Notes: generated from the sequence alone by a model not told the origin. 64,000 nucleotides of DNA from Aliikangiella sp. G2MR2-5 (GCF_015687155.1 NZ_JADPQF010000001.1:620001-684000); one strand, 5' to 3'. Positions 54,085-63,840 are shown, counted from the first letter of the stretch. A program made the numbers and translations.

Positions 54085-54987
54085 ATGAATGAATCTGGTG
54101 ACAAGACGGTATTCAGGCCGAGAGGTTCCACAAATCCAGATCAAACAATTATTCGACCTACACCTGGTAGGCGAAAACCTGTTGCCTCTAGAGAGCCGGC
54201 AGTGGCGACTGCTGCACAACGAACAAATTATGCATCACATACATCACATGGTCATCCAGTTTCATTTGAGGTTGCCGCAGGCTTTCAGACTCTGATAGGT
54301 TTGAACCCCATCGTCAAAGCTGCAGCAAACCTCATCGCTGTTTTTGAGAAAACGCGAAATACTCTGAACCATCCAGATGTCCCAGGCTTATATAGTCGGC
54401 TGAGTAATGAAATAAAGACGTTTCATGCCGAAGTTCAGGCTATGGGGTACAAACCGGAAATTGCTCTAGCCGCTCGTTATATTGTTTGTTCTGCGCTTGA
54501 TGAAGCTGTTTTAAATACGCCTTGGGGAACTGAGAGTCATTGGCCTCAAAAAACATTACTAAGTGTATTTCACAACGAAACTTCCGGTGGTGAGAAATTT
54601 TTCCAGATACTTGATAGATTAAAATCAAATCCCTCAGAAAATCTTGAAATGCTTGAGTTGTTTTATGTCTTTCTCAGTCTTGGTTTTGAAGGTCGATACC
54701 GGTTTGCAAATAGAGGGCGGGATGCAATTGAGCAGGTAAGAGACGAAGTTTTTGCTGTTATCAGAAACTATCGTGGCGAGTATGAAAGGTCTTTGTCAAA
54801 CGAATGGCAGGGGATAGGAAGCGGAAAGAAAGGTTTGACTCAATATTTACCTATGTGGGTGGTTGCGAGTATCGTCGCAGCTTTACTTGTTGTAAGTTAT
54901 TCAGGGTTTCGGTATTGGCTTTTCGAGTCATCTTCTCCAGTGGTAAAACAGTTAGATGATTTAGCGAAAACTGAGTCAAAGAAATAA
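54085..54987 (+). CDS. tssL: T6SS inner-membrane protein TssL (DotU/IcmH)
   Basis: The 300-residue product has the DotU domain (about 60-240), with the CSALDEAVLNTPWG motif at 136-149 and GFEGRYR near 200. One C-terminal transmembrane helix follows (about 255-273). No peptidoglycan-binding domain follows, so this is the short TssL. The N-terminal 35 residues contain DKTVFRPRG and DQTIIRPTPG. These repeat-like Thr motifs resemble phosphothreonine sites, of the sort PpkA modifies in Agrobacterium TssL for FHA-protein binding. Whether these are used here is inference. It forms the membrane complex with TssM and TssJ. Confidence 0.96.
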   Translation: MNESGDKTVFRPRGSTNPDQTIIRPTPGRRKPVASREPAVATAAQRTNYASHTSHGHPVSFEVAAGFQTLIGLNPIVKAAANLIAVFEKTRNTLNHPDVPGLYSRLSNEIKTFHAEVQAMGYKPEIALAARYIVCSALDEAVLNTPWGTESHWPQKTLLSVFHNETSGGEKFFQILDRLKSNPSENLEMLELFYVFLSLGFEGRYRFANRGRDAIEQVRDEVFAVIRNYRGEYERSLSNEWQGIGSGKKGLTQYLPMWVVASIVAALLVVSYSGFRYWLFESSSPVVKQLDDLAKTESKK

Positions 54988-55012
54988 CAGTATTAGCGGG
55001 AAAATAATTAGT

Positions 55013-58000
55013 TTGCATATGAAAACGGTAATTAATTTTTTTAAAAACAGGATTGTTATTTCGCTTATTGGCTTGTTGGCGATTTGCATTTTAATCTGGT
55101 TCGTTGGTCCTTTGATTAAATTTGGAGAGTCTAATTCTGCACCCCTTGAAAGTTTGACTGCAAGGCTGGTAGCTATCATTGTGGCGTTAGTCTTATGGGG
55201 TTTAAATAATCTTCGCATTCAACTTCAGAATCGGAAAAATAATGAAGAGTTTGTGCAAGATTTGGCCGAGAATCAAAAAAAAGCCGATTCAGGCGGCAGT
55301 GAGTTATCTCAACAGGAACAGGAACAGATAAGTGCCAGATTTTCTTCTGCTTTGGAGACCCTTAAGAAAACCAGATTTAAAGGATTGAGTTCTGGAAAAG
55401 CTTTGTATGAACTGCCCTGGTATATCATTGTAGGGCCTCCCGGTTCAGGAAAAACAACTGCTTTGGTAAACTCCTCTCTGGACTTTCCTCTGGCAAATAA
55501 ATTTGGAAAAAATGCCCTTCAGGGGGTTGGTGGGACTAGAAATTGTGACTGGTGGTTTACCGATGAAGCTGTGTTGGTTGATACCGCAGGAAGGTATACG
55601 ACGCAGGATAGTCACAAGGTTATTGACAGTTCTGGCTGGGAGGCGTTTTTAGCATTGCTCAAAAAAAATCGCCGTCGACGCCCAATTAATGGTGCAATTG
55701 TCGCGGTTAGTCTGCAAGATTTGCTTACACAGTCCGAAGAAGAAAGAGCTAATCATGCGAAAATAATTAGGAACAGAATTAACGAATTAATGGAAAAATT
55801 GGAAATTCGCTTTCCCGTTTATTTGATGTTGACAAAAACGGATATGGTTTCCGGTTTTTCAGAGTTTTTCGAAGATTTGGGTTTGGAAGAGCGCGAGCAA
55901 GTATGGGGAATTTCGCTACCGGAGAATAACAGAAAAGATAAAGCTATCGATTTTGATGAGTTTGATGGAAAGTTAAAGTCAATGCTCCAGCGGCTGTATG
56001 AGAGAGTTCTTTGGCGCGTTCATCAGGAAAGAGATATTAACCGGCGTGGATTGATCTACGGCTTTCCACAACAAATGGACAACTTGCAGTCAATTGTTAC
56101 GTCATTTTTAAGAAAGGCATTTGAATCAAATCGCTTTCAATCGCAACCCTATTTGCGAGGTGTTTACTTTACAAGCGGAACCCAGGACGGTACTCCGGTT
56201 GACAAAATGATGACATCGGTAGCATCGAGCTTTGGTTTTTCACGAGAGTCTGCACATTTACAGGCACCTCAAGGTAAGAGTTATTTTCTAGGAAATCTTT
56301 TTAGAAAAGTTATTTTTCCAGAATCAGAACTAGTTGGCTCCAATCAGAAATATGAGAAACTTCTGTTCTGGTCAAGAAAGCTCGGTTTCACTTCCATGGC
56401 TGCTGTAGCAATTTCGTTTATTCTTGTCTGGGCAGGAAGTATTACCCGGCATGAAATGCTGATGACAGAAGTACAGGAAAAGGTCGAAGAATTTAATCTC
56501 TTGGAAGCTAAACGTAATCAATGGAGTAAGGATTTAAGAGTAGTACTTCCTCAGCTTAATTCTCTGTATAGCGCAAGTCTGATTTATGACAAAGAGGAAA
56601 ATCCGTGGCTTTCAGGTTTGGGGCTCTATGATGATAATGTAAATGAATCAGCTGATAGCGCTTACCAGTCAAAGTTGCGCACTATGTTTTTACCAAGAAT
56701 CATTGATTATGTTGCTTCACATTTGGCAAAAGGACATCAAGGAGGAGATCTGTACAATACTTTTCGAGTGTACCTGATGTTCGATAAAGTTGAAAAGATG
56801 GAGCCTTCGATGGTTATTGACTGGTTCAAAAGTAGTCTGGATGAACGGTTACTAGGTGAAGCTTCAATTAGAAAGCAAATTATTAAACATTTAGAAAACT
56901 TGCTATCACTAAGACAACAACCTAGTCAATTAAATCCGAGATTGGTCAACAATACTCGAAATCTGTTATTACAAGTACCTGTGGGACAGAGAATTTACGC
57001 TCGTATTAGAACCAATCCGGAGTATAACCAACCCGTTAACTTGCTTAATTTATTTGGAGAGTCGGTAAGAAATTTTTACAAGATCGATCAACGTTCTAGC
57101 CAGGCACTCACGATCCCCTGGATGTTTACTGTAGAAGGTTACAAAAATATTGACTTTTCTCCTGCTTCGGATGTTATTCAAGATATCATGAATGATCGCT
57201 GGGTGCTCGCGGAGAATAAAAAAGAGAAGGTAGACTTTATTGAAGACGATTTTGACAAGATTAGCGAGCAAGTAAAAGAGCATTATATGGCTGAGTATTT
57301 GCAAACTTGGAAACAAGTTTATAACGTACTCGAAGTCGCTGATTTCGAAAATATTCGACATGCTACAGAATCCTTAGCGGTTTTAACCGATCCGGTATAT
57401 TCTCCGTTGCTCGCAATTCTACAAGTTGGAAAGGAAAATACTCAGTTAACTCCGCCCGTACTTGATAACGTTCCTTTAGGAAATGGTGCGGCCACACAAG
57501 CAGTGGTTAACAAGACACGGCTCACCACCGGAGGAGTTAATACTGCTGGCAACCTTGCGGGGAGTCTGGCTTCCAAACTTGAAACTAAAGTAGATAGACA
57601 GTTTAAAAGCATAAACCTTCTTCTACGCGAGTCACCTCAGCGAATGGCTCCGATTGGACTGGCTATGCAGTCTATCCAGCAACTTCATGACTTTATGGAT
57701 GCTATTCAGGTAGCTCCTGAGCCGAACAAGCAATCGTTTGAAATAGCTACTGCCCGTTATGTGAGTAATGCTCCGAATGCGATTACCAATTTGAGAACGT
57801 ATGCGAAGAAAATGCCTGAGCCAATAAAGTCATGGATGAATACTATTGCGGATCAATCTTGGAAAGTGGTTCTTCAATCAGGTAGAAGCTATCTTAATTC
57901 TGAATGGAAAAGCAGAGTATACCAGCCATATTCAAGAGCGCTAGCTAATGGTTACCCGATTAATCGCAAGTCGAGAGAAGAGCTATCGGTAATTGACTTC

Positions 58001-58618
58001 AACGAGTTTTTCAAACCAAACGGCAGTATTGATAAGTTCTATCAGGAAATGCTTAAACCGTTTATTAATACAAAAACGTGGGAAAATAAAACAGTTGACG
58101 GACGGAGTATTGCTATTTCAAGCGCCGTACTAAGTCAACTTAGTCGAGCTCAACAAATTAAAAATGTTTTTTTTAAACTTGATCCGAGTACTCCAGCGAT
58201 TTCTTTCCAGATGAAACCAGAGTCTATGAGTAAGAAAGATGCACGCTTCACTATGGAACTTGGTGGTGAGCGATTGACGTATAATCACGGCCCGAAATTC
58301 TGGAAAAATATTAAGTGGGAAGCTGAAAGTGAATTAAATCGAGTCCGTCTTGTTTTTGAGGATTTGCAAGGAGAATTTCATTCCAAGATCTATGATGGTC
58401 CATGGGCATGGTTTCGTTTACAAGATGAGGCTGCTTTGGAAGCTACTAAAACAGCAAAATTGTATAGTGTTAAATATCATGTTGCAGACTCAAATGAAAA
58501 AGATATTCCTGTTGGAAAGTCAAAACATTTTATTAGTTACCTAATTAAGGCCAAGAGTGTTGACAATCCTTTCAGCAAAAATTTGCTAGGTGCGTTCAGA
58601 TGTCCGGAGTCAATCTAG
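55013..58618 (+). CDS. tssM: T6SS inner-membrane protein TssM (IcmF)
   Basis: The 1201-residue product matches TssM/IcmF. Two N-terminal transmembrane helices (about 13-32 and 50-68) are followed by a cytoplasmic GTPase-like domain with Walker A GPPGSGKT (141-148), VLVDTAGR (187-194) and TKTDMV. A third transmembrane helix lies near 460-478 and a large periplasmic domain runs to the end. The Walker A motif is intact, unlike in some TssM proteins. The start is TTG at 55013 or ATG two codons later at 55019; GCGGGA near 54996 fits the TTG better. It forms the trans-envelope channel with TssL and TssJ. Confidence 0.96.
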   Translation: MHMKTVINFFKNRIVISLIGLLAICILIWFVGPLIKFGESNSAPLESLTARLVAIIVALVLWGLNNLRIQLQNRKNNEEFVQDLAENQKKADSGGSELSQQEQEQISARFSSALETLKKTRFKGLSSGKALYELPWYIIVGPPGSGKTTALVNSSLDFPLANKFGKNALQGVGGTRNCDWWFTDEAVLVDTAGRYTTQDSHKVIDSSGWEAFLALLKKNRRRRPINGAIVAVSLQDLLTQSEEERANHAKIIRNRINELMEKLEIRFPVYLMLTKTDMVSGFSEFFEDLGLEEREQVWGISLPENNRKDKAIDFDEFDGKLKSMLQRLYERVLWRVHQERDINRRGLIYGFPQQMDNLQSIVTSFLRKAFESNRFQSQPYLRGVYFTSGTQDGTPVDKMMTSVASSFGFSRESAHLQAPQGKSYFLGNLFRKVIFPESELVGSNQKYEKLLFWSRKLGFTSMAAVAISFILVWAGSITRHEMLMTEVQEKVEEFNLLEAKRNQWSKDLRVVLPQLNSLYSASLIYDKEENPWLSGLGLYDDNVNESADSAYQSKLRTMFLPRIIDYVASHLAKGHQGGDLYNTFRVYLMFDKVEKMEPSMVIDWFKSSLDERLLGEASIRKQIIKHLENLLSLRQQPSQLNPRLVNNTRNLLLQVPVGQRIYARIRTNPEYNQPVNLLNLFGESVRNFYKIDQRSSQALTIPWMFTVEGYKNIDFSPASDVIQDIMNDRWVLAENKKEKVDFIEDDFDKISEQVKEHYMAEYLQTWKQVYNVLEVADFENIRHATESLAVLTDPVYSPLLAILQVGKENTQLTPPVLDNVPLGNGAATQAVVNKTRLTTGGVNTAGNLAGSLASKLETKVDRQFKSINLLLRESPQRMAPIGLAMQSIQQLHDFMDAIQVAPEPNKQSFEIATARYVSNAPNAITNLRTYAKKMPEPIKSWMNTIADQSWKVVLQSGRSYLNSEWKSRVYQPYSRALANGYPINRKSREELSVIDFNEFFKPNGSIDKFYQEMLKPFINTKTWENKTVDGRSIAISSAVLSQLSRAQQIKNVFFKLDPSTPAISFQMKPESMSKKDARFTMELGGERLTYNHGPKFWKNIKWEAESELNRVRLVFEDLQGEFHSKIYDGPWAWFRLQDEAALEATKTAKLYSVKYHVADSNEKDIPVGKSKHFISYLIKAKSVDNPFSKNLLGAFRCPESI

Positions 58619-59383
58619 ATGCAAAGCTTTAATACTAGTGGTGTTTTTGGAAAGCTTCCTGCACATGGAGATTTTGTTTTTCGTAACTTACCAAATAGCT
58701 GTATAAGTGTGTGGGATGAATGGTTGCAAAGTTATATCGCCGGTTCTCAAGAGCATTTGAGAGATGGTTGGTTGGACCTCTATCTTTCCAGCCCTATCTG
58801 GCGCTTCGCGTTATCAGAAGGTGTTTTAAATGAAATGGCATGGATTGGTGTATTGATACCGAGTGTTGATCGCGTCGGGCGATATTTTCCATTGACGGTG
58901 TTAACGCAAATACCAGCAGGTGTAAGCCTATTTGAAGCAATGCTCTTGCAAAGCGACTGGTTTCAGCAAACCGAAGAGCTGATGCTTGATTCGCTGGAAG
59001 AAACTTTTGATATTGATACATTGTTCAGAGAAGTAGAGGTTTTAACGCCAGAATTTAGTGCAACCTACCTGAAAGAACAACTTTACGATAGTCAAAAGAA
59101 TGCTGTAGTCAAGATGGAGTTTGAGGAACAGTCACCATCTGCTGTGTTTCCACAGCTGTTAGATGTCTTTTTGACAGCTTCACTGTCTAGTTTTAGTGTG
59201 TGGAGTACTTCAGGTTCAGACCAGGTTGAGCCATGTACAATGGTTACTCAAGGTTTGCCAAGAATCAGTAGTGTACCAGCAATGCTTGATGGTCAATGGA
59301 ATGGTTGGGGATGGCAAAATGCATACCGCTTGAATGCACTGCAACCACAAGAAAGTACCGAGCTGAGAGATAGCTATGAGTGA
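58619..59383 (+). CDS. tagF: T6SS-associated regulator TagF
   Basis: The 254-residue product has the TagF N-terminal domain: GVFGKLPAHGDFVFRNLP, WDEWLQSYIAGSQ, then WRFALSEGVL and GVLIPSVDRVGRYFPLTV. TagF proteins repress T6SS assembly after translation, often by binding the FHA protein. The ATG follows the tssM stop directly with no gap, and the 3' end overlaps pppA by 8 bp. It is a separate TagF, not the TagF-PppA fusion known elsewhere, but the overlap shows the same functional pairing. Confidence 0.93.
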   Translation: MQSFNTSGVFGKLPAHGDFVFRNLPNSCISVWDEWLQSYIAGSQEHLRDGWLDLYLSSPIWRFALSEGVLNEMAWIGVLIPSVDRVGRYFPLTVLTQIPAGVSLFEAMLLQSDWFQQTEELMLDSLEETFDIDTLFREVEVLTPEFSATYLKEQLYDSQKNAVVKMEFEEQSPSAVFPQLLDVFLTASLSSFSVWSTSGSDQVEPCTMVTQGLPRISSVPAMLDGQWNGWGWQNAYRLNALQPQESTELRDSYE

Positions 59384-60158
59384 TGCCACAATAAGAAGAA
59401 AGGTTAAGTGGGATAGTGCCGCTAAAACGGATGTCGGGGTTAAGAGAAGTGTTAATGAAGATGCAATTTTGTCTCGTTCTGATTTGGGGCTTTGGGCAGT
59501 TGCAGATGGAATGGGAGGGCATGAAGTCGGCGATATTGCCAGTAACATGATTATTGAAGCCTTGAATCAATTACAAGCTCAGCCCGACCTTCAACAAATG
59601 GTTGATGCGGTCGAGGATATTTTACTTAAAACAAATCAAGAAATTCTCGATTATTCTGAGCAGAACCTGGATAACAGTACGATTGGAAGCACGATCGTTT
59701 CCCTGGTTATTAAGGGAAGAGTTGGTGTTGCTCTATGGGTTGGCGATTCAAGACTTTACCGGTTGAGGGAAGGAAAACTTCAGCGGATAACTCGTGATCA
59801 TAGTCGAGTTGAAGAGCTGATTGAGCAGGGAGTTATTTTACCTGAGGAGGCTAAATCACATTCGGAATCTAATGTGATTACTCGAGCTATAGGTGTTGAT
59901 GATGAGCTTTGCATAGAAGTTTGTGTGTTTGATACTTTGTTAAAAGATGTCTATTTACTTTGTAGTGACGGCCTGCATAACACTGTGGATGAGCAAGAGT
60001 TGGCACAAATTATGTCGAGCAATAATTTGCAGACTAAAGTATCCCAAATGATACAGCGTTCAATAGAGAATGGTGCTCCAGATAATGTGTCGGCAATTGT
60101 TGTAAAGGGTGAGTTTGAAAAGGTCGCCATGCGCGAATTGACCGCCGACACTTTTTAA
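59376..60158 (+). CDS. pppA: PP2C-type serine/threonine phosphatase PppA
   Basis: The 260-residue product is a complete PP2C phosphatase. It has NEDAIL (about residue 28), the metal-binding VADGMGGHEVGD loop (46-57), GSTIVSLVI, LWVGDSRLYRLR, ITRDHSRVEEL, and the C-terminal CSDGLHNTVDEQE and GAPDNVSAIVV. It should remove phosphate added by PpkA and so reset T6SS firing. It overlaps tagF at 59376-59383 and precedes ppkA by 29 bp. Confidence 0.95.
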   Translation: MSDATIRRKVKWDSAAKTDVGVKRSVNEDAILSRSDLGLWAVADGMGGHEVGDIASNMIIEALNQLQAQPDLQQMVDAVEDILLKTNQEILDYSEQNLDNSTIGSTIVSLVIKGRVGVALWVGDSRLYRLREGKLQRITRDHSRVEELIEQGVILPEEAKSHSESNVITRAIGVDDELCIEVCVFDTLLKDVYLLCSDGLHNTVDEQELAQIMSSNNLQTKVSQMIQRSIENGAPDNVSAIVVKGEFEKVAMRELTADTF

Positions 60159-60187
60159 ACTGTTGAAGCATTTGAGTAGCCGAAGAT

Positions 60188-63010
60188 ATGGAACAGGAAG
60201 AAAATACCAAAGGAAGTGATTTGACTGTGGAGCGAAGCAGCGAAGATTTAACTCGAATTCAAAAAGAGGCCAATGATAGCACCGTTATTGTTGGCTCCAG
60301 AAAGTCTCCTGATGCTAAGAGTGTTCAAGGACACGTGAGTGTATCTCCAGTTTCTAAAAGCTCTCCTGGTGAAGAGACCGTTTTTCAAAAACAGCCTCGT
60401 AAAAAAGAAACAGTCAATAAAACGAGGGTCAACAAAGTAAAAGTTAACAAAAATTTACCACCTGAACTTTCTGAAAATGTTGATGGTGATCGAACTCAGT
60501 TTAAGCCAAGGCAGGAACGAACCAGAATTGCTCGACCAGTTGTCCCTCTAGAAACGGTAGAAACGCAGTCAGAATCTTTAAGAGAAGACGTAAATAGCAA
60601 TACTTCAAAGAACAATGAGTTGGCAGCTTCTGGCGAGCCGGACGGAAGCATGATTCTTAAAAAGCGCTTTATTCTGGAGAAAGTACTCGGTGCGGGAGGT
60701 ATGGGAGTCGTCTATAAGGCCAGGGATTTAGTAAAAGTAGAAGCTGGAGACAAAGACCCTTACGTTGCTATAAAGGTTCTGACCGAAGAGTTTAAGGAAC
60801 ATCCTGAAGCCTTTGTTGCGCTTCAGAGAGAATCGCGCAAGACACAGAGAATAGCGCACCCCAATATTGTAAATGTACATGATTTCGATAAAGACAAAAG
60901 TACCGTCTTTATGACAATGGAGTTTCTCGAAGGAAAACCTCTCGACCAGTTGATTCGACAATACAAATCAACGGGTTTACCAACGGATGATGCGTTAAGT
61001 ATTATTGAAAGTGTTTGTCAGGCTCTCATATATGCCCACGGCCAAAAAATCATTCACTCGGATTTCAAACCCGGAAATATTTTCGTAACTGATCGCGGGG
61101 TCACAAAAGTCTTTGACTTTGGTATCGCGAGGGCTGTTGCTAAAGCTGAGCAGTATGAAGACAATCCAGAAGACAGGACCATTTTTGATGCCGGAGATCT
61201 GGGCGCATTAACGCCGGCTTACGCAAGTCTGGAAATGTTGAATGGACAAGAGCCTGATATTCGCGATGATATTTATGCTTTGGGGTGCGTCGCTTATGAA
61301 CTCTTCACTGGACGACATCCGTTTAATAAAATACCAGCGGATGAAGCTCAAAAACAGAAACTAAAGCCAAAACGAATATCCAATATTTCACGAAGACAAT
61401 GGAAAGCTATTCAAAAAGCTCTATCATTTCAGCGAGAAAACAGGCTTTCTTCTGCAGAAGAGTTTCTATCTTTGATGTCCAAGCAAAAGGGTGCTGCAAA
61501 GTGGCCTGTTACTTTGCTATTGCTCGGTGTAATCGCTGTTCTGGGATACTATCAGTACTATGGTGCTTCTGAGACATCATTTGATGAAACAGAAATTCGA
61601 AGTGAGTTAGAGTTTAAACTTAGATTTGAAAACTTTCAAAAGGACATAGATGTGCTTATCGCATCCCGACTGTTTACTCAAAGATGGGAGGATGAACTTT
61701 GGAAAAATGTACAAGATATTAAAGTACTCTTAAAAAGCGGCCAGCTGATCCTGGATAGTTCGAGTAATCGTGAGTTTGAACTATTAGTTGAAAACAGCAC
61801 AGCCTGGTTCCAACAAACCCGTAAAAATGCTTATGAGATTTATCTTGAGCAAATTAAAAATAGTATAGAGCAAAAAGAATTTAAAACTGCATTAAATTTG
61901 ATTGAAAATGCTCAACGCTACACTTTGGATTTTTCTGAACTAGAAGTACAAAAGAACAGTGTTCAAGCTTTGGTCAAAAAAGCAGAAAATGCTGCCGAAG
62001 CGGAAAAGCTTGCGAAAATGCTAGAAGAGCAAAAAAATCAGGAAAAAGCACTGGTTGCACAACAGGAAAAAAAGAAAAAACAGGTAAAGGAACAAAAATA
62101 TCAAGAATTCTCAGCGGCATTAGCAAATGTTAATAGTCAGATCCGCTGTGAATCAAACCGGCTGGACATGAGAAACCTTGGAACAGCAATTGATAAACTA
62201 AAGAGTATAGATAGTCGTCAGTATAAAAAGAATGAAAGGGAGATAATAGCCTCCTTATCAGCATGTATTGCTAAAATTGGCAAGACATTTCCTGAACGAG
62301 CAAGTGAGTTCAAGGCTAGTGCACTCAAGATATTTAATAACAGCACTCAAATAGCCGCAATTCAAATTATTCCAAAAGATCCTTGCTCTCCCGCTTTAGC
62401 GGGATTAGGTGCCAGAGGAAAAAGAGCGATATGTAAAGATTCGATAAAAGGCTATGGTACTGGTCCTGACTTAGTTGTAATTCCTGCAGGAAAAGGAATA
62501 AAGTCATTTGCGATAGGAAAGTATGAAATATCTGCTGCTGATTTCAGTTTGTTTTGTAGCTCAACAAAATCTTGTTCCGATATCCCTGAACAAGACAAAA
62601 ATCTACCTGTCGCTAATGTATCGATCAAGATTGTCGAGAAATATTTGCAGTGGTTGAGCGATAAGACAGGAAAGAACTATCGCTTACCAACGCTAAAAGA
62701 GTGGGAATATGCAGCTAAAAGTACGCGTGTAAAACTGGACACAAACCGCAATTGCAAACTCAATACTCGTGGAATTTCCAAAGGAGATAATTTTGTCCGT
62801 ACAACTGTTGGAGCTCAAAATGCCTGGGGGTTGGTTAACTATGTTGGTAATGCAAGTGAGTGGGTTTACGCAAGTGGTAAGCAATTAATAGCCATTGGTG
62901 GTGCTTTTAATGTATCAATGGATTCCTGCGATATTTCAACAAGAAGTCGCCATTCTGGGGAAGGTGATAACTTTACCGGATTTAGAGTTGCAAGAGAAAT
63001 TAACAATTAG
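60188..63010 (+). CDS. ppkA: Serine/threonine kinase PpkA with a C-terminal sulfatase-modifying-factor-like domain
   Basis: The 940-residue protein starts with a 150-residue disordered, Thr-rich tail. The kinase domain has a Gly loop GAGGMG (168-173), Lys196, the catalytic loop HSDFKPGN (290-297) and DFG (310-312). Ser replaces Arg of the usual HRD, so it is a non-RD kinase. A transmembrane helix lies near 440-457. A long periplasmic coiled region (about 470-680) follows, ending in an FGE/SUMF1-like domain (about 760-940) with RLPTLKEWEYAAK, WGLVNYVGNASEWV and TGFRVAREI. The periplasmic part probably senses envelope signals, by inference. PpkA phosphorylates T6SS proteins to trigger assembly through TagH. 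Confidence 0.94.
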   Translation: MEQEENTKGSDLTVERSSEDLTRIQKEANDSTVIVGSRKSPDAKSVQGHVSVSPVSKSSPGEETVFQKQPRKKETVNKTRVNKVKVNKNLPPELSENVDGDRTQFKPRQERTRIARPVVPLETVETQSESLREDVNSNTSKNNELAASGEPDGSMILKKRFILEKVLGAGGMGVVYKARDLVKVEAGDKDPYVAIKVLTEEFKEHPEAFVALQRESRKTQRIAHPNIVNVHDFDKDKSTVFMTMEFLEGKPLDQLIRQYKSTGLPTDDALSIIESVCQALIYAHGQKIIHSDFKPGNIFVTDRGVTKVFDFGIARAVAKAEQYEDNPEDRTIFDAGDLGALTPAYASLEMLNGQEPDIRDDIYALGCVAYELFTGRHPFNKIPADEAQKQKLKPKRISNISRRQWKAIQKALSFQRENRLSSAEEFLSLMSKQKGAAKWPVTLLLLGVIAVLGYYQYYGASETSFDETEIRSELEFKLRFENFQKDIDVLIASRLFTQRWEDELWKNVQDIKVLLKSGQLILDSSSNREFELLVENSTAWFQQTRKNAYEIYLEQIKNSIEQKEFKTALNLIENAQRYTLDFSELEVQKNSVQALVKKAENAAEAEKLAKMLEEQKNQEKALVAQQEKKKKQVKEQKYQEFSAALANVNSQIRCESNRLDMRNLGTAIDKLKSIDSRQYKKNEREIIASLSACIAKIGKTFPERASEFKASALKIFNNSTQIAAIQIIPKDPCSPALAGLGARGKRAICKDSIKGYGTGPDLVVIPAGKGIKSFAIGKYEISAADFSLFCSSTKSCSDIPEQDKNLPVANVSIKIVEKYLQWLSDKTGKNYRLPTLKEWEYAAKSTRVKLDTNRNCKLNTRGISKGDNFVRTTVGAQNAWGLVNYVGNASEWVYASGKQLIAIGGAFNVSMDSCDISTRSRHSGEGDNFTGFRVAREINN

Positions 63011-63021
63011 GGTTACTATTG

Positions 63022-63162
63022 ATGAATAGGCAAGAATTATTCGATAGAGTCCAAAGACTCTCACAAGAGTATTACTATCGAGAAATTTCTTACGATGATT
63101 ATCGACGTTGTAGAAAAGAACTGTTAAAAGAAATAGATCAAAAAATGAACCGAAAGCGTTAA
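63022..63162 (+). CDS. Small SHOCT-like helical protein, 46 residues
   Basis: An ATG at 63022, 12 bp after ppkA, opens a 46-codon frame ending TAA at 63162. The product (LFDRVQRLSQEYYYREISYDDYRRCRKELLKEID) shows a helix, an ISYDDY turn and a second basic helix. This is like the short SHOCT or SHOCT-like oligomerisation motif. It has no membrane segment. Its position between ppkA and the ExbB-like gene suggests it belongs to one of these systems. The family assignment is by pattern only. Confidence 0.55.
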   Translation: MNRQELFDRVQRLSQEYYYREISYDDYRRCRKELLKEIDQKMNRKR

Positions 63163-63174
63163 GCCGCTTTTCGG
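63150..63174 (+). terminator. Hairpin between the small gene and the ExbB-like gene
   Basis: CCGAAAGCG at 63150-63158 can pair with CGCTTTTCGG at 63165-63174 with one bulged T. No T run follows, so it may be an attenuator or an mRNA-processing stem rather than a true terminator. It overlaps the last codons of the 46-residue gene. Confidence 0.35.
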
Positions 63175-63212
63175 ATCTGAATTAATTATGAGTTTAAGAG
63201 GTAATTGAAACT

Positions 63213-63836
63213 ATGGAATTTGCAAAAATATTTCAATCGGGAGGTCCTTTTATGTATCCCATCCTGATAGTCTTTGCGTTAGGGATTGCTATCACCATTG
63301 AACGATTCCTGTTTTTAATGAGAACCAATAATCGTACACAGAAAATATGGTCTCAATTAACACCCATGCTAAAAGCAAATGATTACGAAAGGGCCAAGGC
63401 TTTTACCAAAGAACATAAGACTCCGTTGGCCGTTATTTTAAATTATGGTTTTGCGCGTCAAAAGCCAAATGTAAAAAGAAAGAAAGTAGAAATGGCCATG
63501 GAAGAAGGGATGATGGAGGCGCTTCCGAGTTTGGAAGAAAGAACTCACTATCTGGCGACTTTCGCAAATATAGCGACTTTGCTAGGGTTACTTGGGACTA
63601 TTGTCGGGTTGATTCAAGCTTTTACAGCTGTAGCGAGCGCAGATCCTGCTGATAAAGCAAACTTATTATCAGCGAGTATTTCGGTTGCGATGAATACAAC
63701 TGCATTTGGCTTGATCGTTGCTATCCCATTATTATTAACCCACTCTTATTTGTCGACAAGAACTTCAAAAATAGTCAATAGCTTGGAAATGGCTACTGTA
63801 AAGTGCCTTAATCTGATGGATTTAGACGAAGATTAA
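63213..63836 (+). CDS. MotA/TolQ/ExbB-type proton channel protein
   Basis: The 207-residue product has the three-helix TolQ/ExbB layout: helix 1 at about 13-33, helix 2 at about 115-137 with the hallmark TLLGLLGTIVGLIQAF, and helix 3 at about 157-177 with SVAMNTTAFGLIVAIP, including the conserved Thr-Thr. Proteins of this family use the proton gradient to move a partner ExbD/TolR and transmit force to the periplasm. The next gene encodes such a partner, starting 4 bp later. It is not adjacent to tonB, tolA or pal in this window. The envelope process it drives is unknown, and the T6SS-linked TPR proteins are candidates. Confidence 0.93.
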   Translation: MEFAKIFQSGGPFMYPILIVFALGIAITIERFLFLMRTNNRTQKIWSQLTPMLKANDYERAKAFTKEHKTPLAVILNYGFARQKPNVKRKKVEMAMEEGMMEALPSLEERTHYLATFANIATLLGLLGTIVGLIQAFTAVASADPADKANLLSASISVAMNTTAFGLIVAIPLLLTHSYLSTRTSKIVNSLEMATVKCLNLMDLDED

Positions 63837-63840
63837 TTTA

